From Prolixibacteraceae bacterium (GTDB lineage Bacteria; Bacteroidota; Bacteroidia; Bacteroidales; Prolixibacteraceae), in assembly GCA_017998095.1 (NCBI GenBank), contig JAGODU010000158.1:1-9206 (forward strand): a stretch of 9,206 nucleotides of DNA, in the 5' to 3' direction. The number at the start of each line of letters is the position of its first letter. Position 1 is the first letter of the stretch. Shown piece by piece: positions 7,201 to 9,206 of this stretch. A program made the translations under genes and the position numbers. The notes below the pieces were generated by a model, which was not told where the DNA came from, searched no databases, and saw nothing but the letters and a program-made list of their open reading frames with translations.

Positions 7201-7984
7201 AGTTTTAAATTCATTATGGGATATCGAAATTTCAGGGCAGAAATATAACAGTGGAGGGACAGGTTTAATAACTGATCAGATGAAATACCGACCTGAGTAC
7301 CTTGAATCCGGCTGGGATTTTAAAGGAGAGATCGAAAATGGTGAGAATAATTATTGGAATATAAGCAGCAGTATTAATGATAATTATCCGTTCTTAAATT
7401 GGGAATATCCAATGGAAGCTGTAGTTGAGCTTCCTGAGATATTAACATCTGAAGCGATAGAAATTACAACTGAGTCAGCAAAAGTTGCAGGAGAATTAAT
7501 TTCAGACGGAGGTGCAGAAATAATTGAAATGGGGATTTGCTGGGGAATTGAAGTTCAACCATCTTTAATTGACTCAGTTAAATATTCAAAACAAGAAAAG
7601 GATGATTTTTCATTCTTTATTAATGGATTAAAGGATAGTACAACTTATTTTTTCAGAACATTTGCAAGAAATCTTGCAGGATTGGTATATGGTGATGAGC
7701 TTTCATTTACTACTGAGAAAATTAAAAATGACACTGTTGGAATTGCTGAATTGATTAATCCTGAAAGGATAAATATATTAAAAAGGGATAACAACATAAT
7801 TATCTCAGGTACAGAATTATCAGGTGGTTTAGTTCAGTTAGCCGATATTACAGGAAGAGTTCTTTATAGCATAAAAGCTGAAAGTTTAATTCTTGAAATT
7901 CCCTTTAACAGGAAAGGATTTTACATTGTCAGCATATTAAACAAAAAGGGCAGATTATTCTCAAAAAAGATAAGGATAGATTAA
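4241..7984 (+). CDS. Large secreted GLUG-motif / Fn3-like three-module protein with T9SS-like tail
   Basis: This is a 1247-residue exported protein. The signal peptide is residues 1-19 (LMA, then Gln20). The mature part is three tandem modules of about 380 residues, starting near residues 27, 407 and 784 with GTGTSADPY, GSGTSDDPV and GNGVESDPY. Each module has an IxTxxDLKxLSEN opening, a YDGxGHxIxxLYINR segment and four GLUG repeats (VGGLVGNN type; residues about 137-228, 518-610 and 895-985). It then has a WDFKGExENG..WNI..YPYLNWQYPDD segment and an Fn3-like domain ending in TxYYLRAYxxNxxGxxYGxxxxFTT (about 308-403, 685-780, 1064-1159). GLUG repeats build beta-helices in adhesin-like surface proteins. 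Residues 1160-1247 (VQLADITGRVLYS, RKGFYIVSILN, final SKKIRID) resemble a T9SS type A tail but lack the usual YPNP. An adhesive or matrix role is inferred; no catalytic site is seen. Confidence 0.92.
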   Translation: MKRYLLVLILIIICSGLMAQTGNPLSGTGTSADPYRITNLNDLKYLTENSVLWNSVFIQTADIDVSASRDWNNGAGMMSIGNGTIIFTGSYDGQGHIIEGIYMNRPAVNFTGLFGYTENAVIQNLGVVNVDITGNNAVGGLVALNQSIVRNCFSTGKVYGALNTGGFSGRNDQSSLTENCYTRCSVYGTRQVGGFVGYNNGSSRIKNCFSSGKIEGTGAFFGGFIGLDNSIKPVENSFWDIEVSGKTGSSDGIGLNSAEMKFRNTFTEKSWDFKVEQINGSGEIWNIGNGRNEGYPYLNWQYPDDKTLAFLETREISNIKTTTASSGGNIINDGGSFIFNKGLCWSVTPFPDTLGQNTSDGEGNEPFTSLVSGLINNTSYYLRAYAVNESGISYSPQVLFTTAFLDGSGTSDDPVIISTINDLKMLSENNFFWDKHIIQTENIDATETKEWNEGKGWMPIGNVIKSFSGVYNGMGHWVSGLYISRPEEDYQGFFGWTSKAVLQNLGIKDCDIKGNNFVGGITSFNESDVSCCFSTGSISGNNYVGLLLGMNYNNSAVRNCYSIGSVEGNVQVGGLIGSNFSKTITENCFSSGRVKGVSSVGGLIGNNTSNLISSYWDNEVTGSVSSNVGVKKTKAEMSERQTFINGGWDFKGESKNGLAEIWNIANNRNNAYPYFNWQYPDDPVLAYITTSEVSEITISSAVSGGEIISDGGSEITESGICISTTPKPELNSFISKGESENGKFISSLTDLERKTKYYLRAYVINDAGVSFGNEISFNTLLLNGNGVESDPYLISTAADLKVLSENSSLWDKYFIQENNINISESIFWNDGKGFISIGNSTVKFNGIYDGTGHIIDSLYINRSEESYVGLFGWINNSSLKNIGLTNLNIKGNYGVGGLVGNNYNSNISCCFTTGIINSSSNAGGIGGRNYNSVIDNSYSKAEVKGTDCIGGLAGNNLKESIIRNCYSAGKVSGVTNTGGLTGANGAIVLNSLWDIEISGQKYNSGGTGLITDQMKYRPEYLESGWDFKGEIENGENNYWNISSSINDNYPFLNWEYPMEAVVELPEILTSEAIEITTESAKVAGELISDGGAEIIEMGICWGIEVQPSLIDSVKYSKQEKDDFSFFINGLKDSTTYFFRTFARNLAGLVYGDELSFTTEKIKNDTVGIAELINPERINILKRDNNIIISGTELSGGLVQLADITGRVLYSIKAESLILEIPFNRKGFYIVSILNKKGRLFSKKIRID

Positions 7985-8035
7985 CTTCTATAATAGTGGT
8001 TTACCGGAGTTAAGATTTTAAATAGTTAAATAAAA

Positions 8036-8059
8036 AAAGGGACTTTAATTAGTCCCTTT
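8036..8059. terminator. Bidirectional rho-independent terminator between convergent genes
   Basis: AAAGGGACT and AGTCCCTTT form a perfect 9-bp stem around the loop TTAATT. On the minus strand the stem leads into seven T residues (complement of 8032-8038). On the plus strand it is followed by the T-rich ACATTTTATTTTT. It lies 51 nt after the GLUG gene stop and 5 nt after the DUF2147 gene stop, so it can end both transcripts. Confidence 0.88.
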
Positions 8060-8064
8060 ACATT

Positions 8065-8499
8065 TTATTTTTCCCTGTACCAGGTTTGTGTTCTGTAAAG
8101 AAAAGCTATGTAACCTCTTACGTGAAGAATATCAGGATTCTTTTCATCAACCCAAATTTTCACATCGTAATATTTACCATTGTCAGGATCAAGGATTCCT
8201 TTATCGCCCGACCATTTACCGTCTACTAATGATAATCCGTTGATTATCTGCATTCCTTTGATTTTTTTATCCTTTAAATGATCTTTACATTCATCGCATA
8301 TTGGATCATAATTTGGATCTTCATTATAAAATCCTACAACATGACCGTAGAGCTTACCGTCTTTCTTGCTTATTTCAACTGTTGATTTAGCTTTTTCAGT
8401 GGCATCATCAATCGTTTTCCATTTTCCGGTTATATCACCGGCTTTAGCTGTTCCAATAAAAAAGACAGCTAGTAAAATAATCAAAAATGATTTTCTCAT
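8065..8499 (-). CDS. DUF2147 family exported protein
   Basis: The protein has 144 residues, the usual length for DUF2147 (PF09917), a family of small secreted proteins of unknown function with a predicted lipocalin-like beta-barrel. The signal peptide is residues 1-20 (LIILLAVFFIG core, cleavage after AKA). Family landmarks follow in order: GKWKTIDD (25-32), VEISKKDGKLYGHVV (41-55), a CDEC pair of cysteines (68-71), KGMQII (81-86), KWSG (95-98), ILDPDNGKYYDVKIW (102-116), VRGYI (127-131) and the closing RTQTWYR (136-142). It is expected in the periplasm or outer envelope. The two cysteines may form a disulfide or bind a metal. A thioredoxin-like oxidoreductase gene lies 106 bp upstream on the same strand, which could be functionally related, though this is only suggestive. 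The start at 8499 is set by the signal peptide. Confidence 0.93.
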   Translation of the reverse strand: MRKSFLIILLAVFFIGTAKAGDITGKWKTIDDATEKAKSTVEISKKDGKLYGHVVGFYNEDPNYDPICDECKDHLKDKKIKGMQIINGLSLVDGKWSGDKGILDPDNGKYYDVKIWVDEKNPDILHVRGYIAFLYRTQTWYREK

Positions 8500-8605
8500 A
8501 TTTCTTTAATTATTATGTATTTGAAGAATAAAAAAAACAATTTTTTTCCAATAAGAATCTTCTAATATTATAAAACATTAAAAAAACAGGTTTTTGAGCT
8601 CTTTT

Positions 8606-9127
8606 TTATTGAACTTTTGATAATTCGCGACTAATATGCATTTTAAGTTCATTAAAAGAATCTTCATCATAACCGATTGTATTTCTTATGACTTTGCCAT
8701 TTCTGTCGATAAGATAGCTTCTGGGTATATATTGTTGTGCAAACAAACTGAAGATTGATTTATCCTTATCACCGGCAGCAGGGAAGGTGTATTTATTATT
8801 TTCAATAAATGACTTTACTTCAGAGTTGTCATGCCCTCTTCCAATAACTAAGAGTCGGAAATTGTCATTGGTTTCATATATATTCCAAATATCATTCTGA
8901 ATATGAGGTAATTCCTCAAGGCAAGGTTTGCACCAGGTGGCAAAAAAGACAATCAATGTTAATTTCCCTTTATAGTCGGAAATTGAAACTTCTTTATTGT
9001 CTGTTAATTTTAAGCTAAAATCAGGAATCTTATTTCCTTTTTTAAGAATATCAGTTTCTTCAGGTTCGATAGCAAATGAGATGTCGAAGAAAATTAATAA
9101 AATGCTTAGTAATGTGATTATTCGCAT
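8606..9127 (-). CDS. TlpA/ResA-like periplasmic thiol-disulfide oxidoreductase
   Basis: This 173-residue exported thioredoxin-fold protein has a signal peptide at residues 1-19 (TLLSILLIFFDISFA) and a redoxin domain from about residue 30. GNKIPDFSLKLTDNKEVSISDYKGK (split at residue 45) is the typical AhpC/TSA-redoxin opening, followed by LIVFFATWCKPC with the active-site pair Cys66 and Cys69. The cis-proline is Pro135 in QQYIPRSYLIDRNGKV. Family members transfer electrons to disulfides in the periplasm, for example in cytochrome c maturation or envelope-protein repair; the partner here is not known. The insert between the CxxC helix and the cis-Pro is of normal length for TlpA/ResA. No cytochrome or DsbD-like gene is in the window. 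The DUF2147 gene follows 106 bp downstream on the same strand and may be co-transcribed. I see no clear TAnnTTTG promoter in the 79 bp upstream before the window ends. Confidence 0.93.
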   Translation of the reverse strand: MRIITLLSILLIFFDISFAIEPEETDILKKGNKIPDFSLKLTDNKEVSISDYKGKLTLIVFFATWCKPCLEELPHIQNDIWNIYETNDNFRLLVIGRGHDNSEVKSFIENNKYTFPAAGDKDKSIFSLFAQQYIPRSYLIDRNGKVIRNTIGYDEDSFNELKMHISRELSKVQ

Positions 9128-9206
9128 CTAAATTTGTTTTTGTTTTTATAAAGTTTGCATTGTAATAAATAAAGCAATAATTTTTGAGACTTTTAAAGAT
9201 TTAATA

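Noticed and set aside
8582..8605. Possible terminator downstream of the thioredoxin-like gene
   Set aside because: The only pairings are an A5/T5 stem around a 4-nt loop and a GAGCTC palindrome; this is too weak to call, and read-through into the DUF2147 gene is plausible.

Overview
The window is AT-rich and looks like chromosomal DNA from a Bacteroidota-type bacterium (Bacteroidetes or the wider FCB group). The evidence is two large secreted repeat proteins, one with a clear type IX secretion (T9SS) C-terminal sorting tail and one with a tail resembling it. Other support is a DUF2147 protein, a DUF6266-like protein, promoter elements of the Bacteroidetes TTTG/TAnnTTTG type and a lack of Shine-Dalgarno sites. 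No rRNA, tRNA, CRISPR array, transposase or phage gene was found.

Left end (1-500): the 3' end of a CrtI-type carotenoid desaturase gene (+) runs convergently into a small antitoxin-like gene (-), with a shared hairpin between them. No toxin gene lies beside the antitoxin-like gene. Region 497-1020 has no gene but is structured. It holds a palindromic array of seven 11-bp units (three inverted, four direct) that can fold into a stem of about 37 bp. It also holds two copies of an 18-bp motif made of two TGTTAAA boxes. The second copy lies inside a good Bacteroidetes promoter that probably drives the next gene.

Middle (1021-7984): a 224-residue cytoplasmic protein resembling DUF6266 (+) is followed by two large divergent genes for exported proteins. 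One (-, 701 aa) has about 14 Ycf48/BNR-type beta-propeller repeats and a T9SS sorting tail. The other (+, 1247 aa) has three tandem modules, each a GLUG beta-helix followed by an Fn3-like domain, and a T9SS-like tail. They share a 244-bp intergenic region with outward-facing promoter elements, and each ends at a strong hairpin.

Right end (8065-9127): two minus-strand genes encode small exported proteins, a DUF2147 protein and a TlpA/ResA-like thiol-disulfide oxidoreductase. They are 106 bp apart and may be co-transcribed.

Four of the six complete genes encode proteins with signal peptides, so the region is weighted towards cell-envelope and surface functions, but no pathway links the genes. 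I found no convincing new multi-gene system. The most unusual part is the non-coding region 497-1020.
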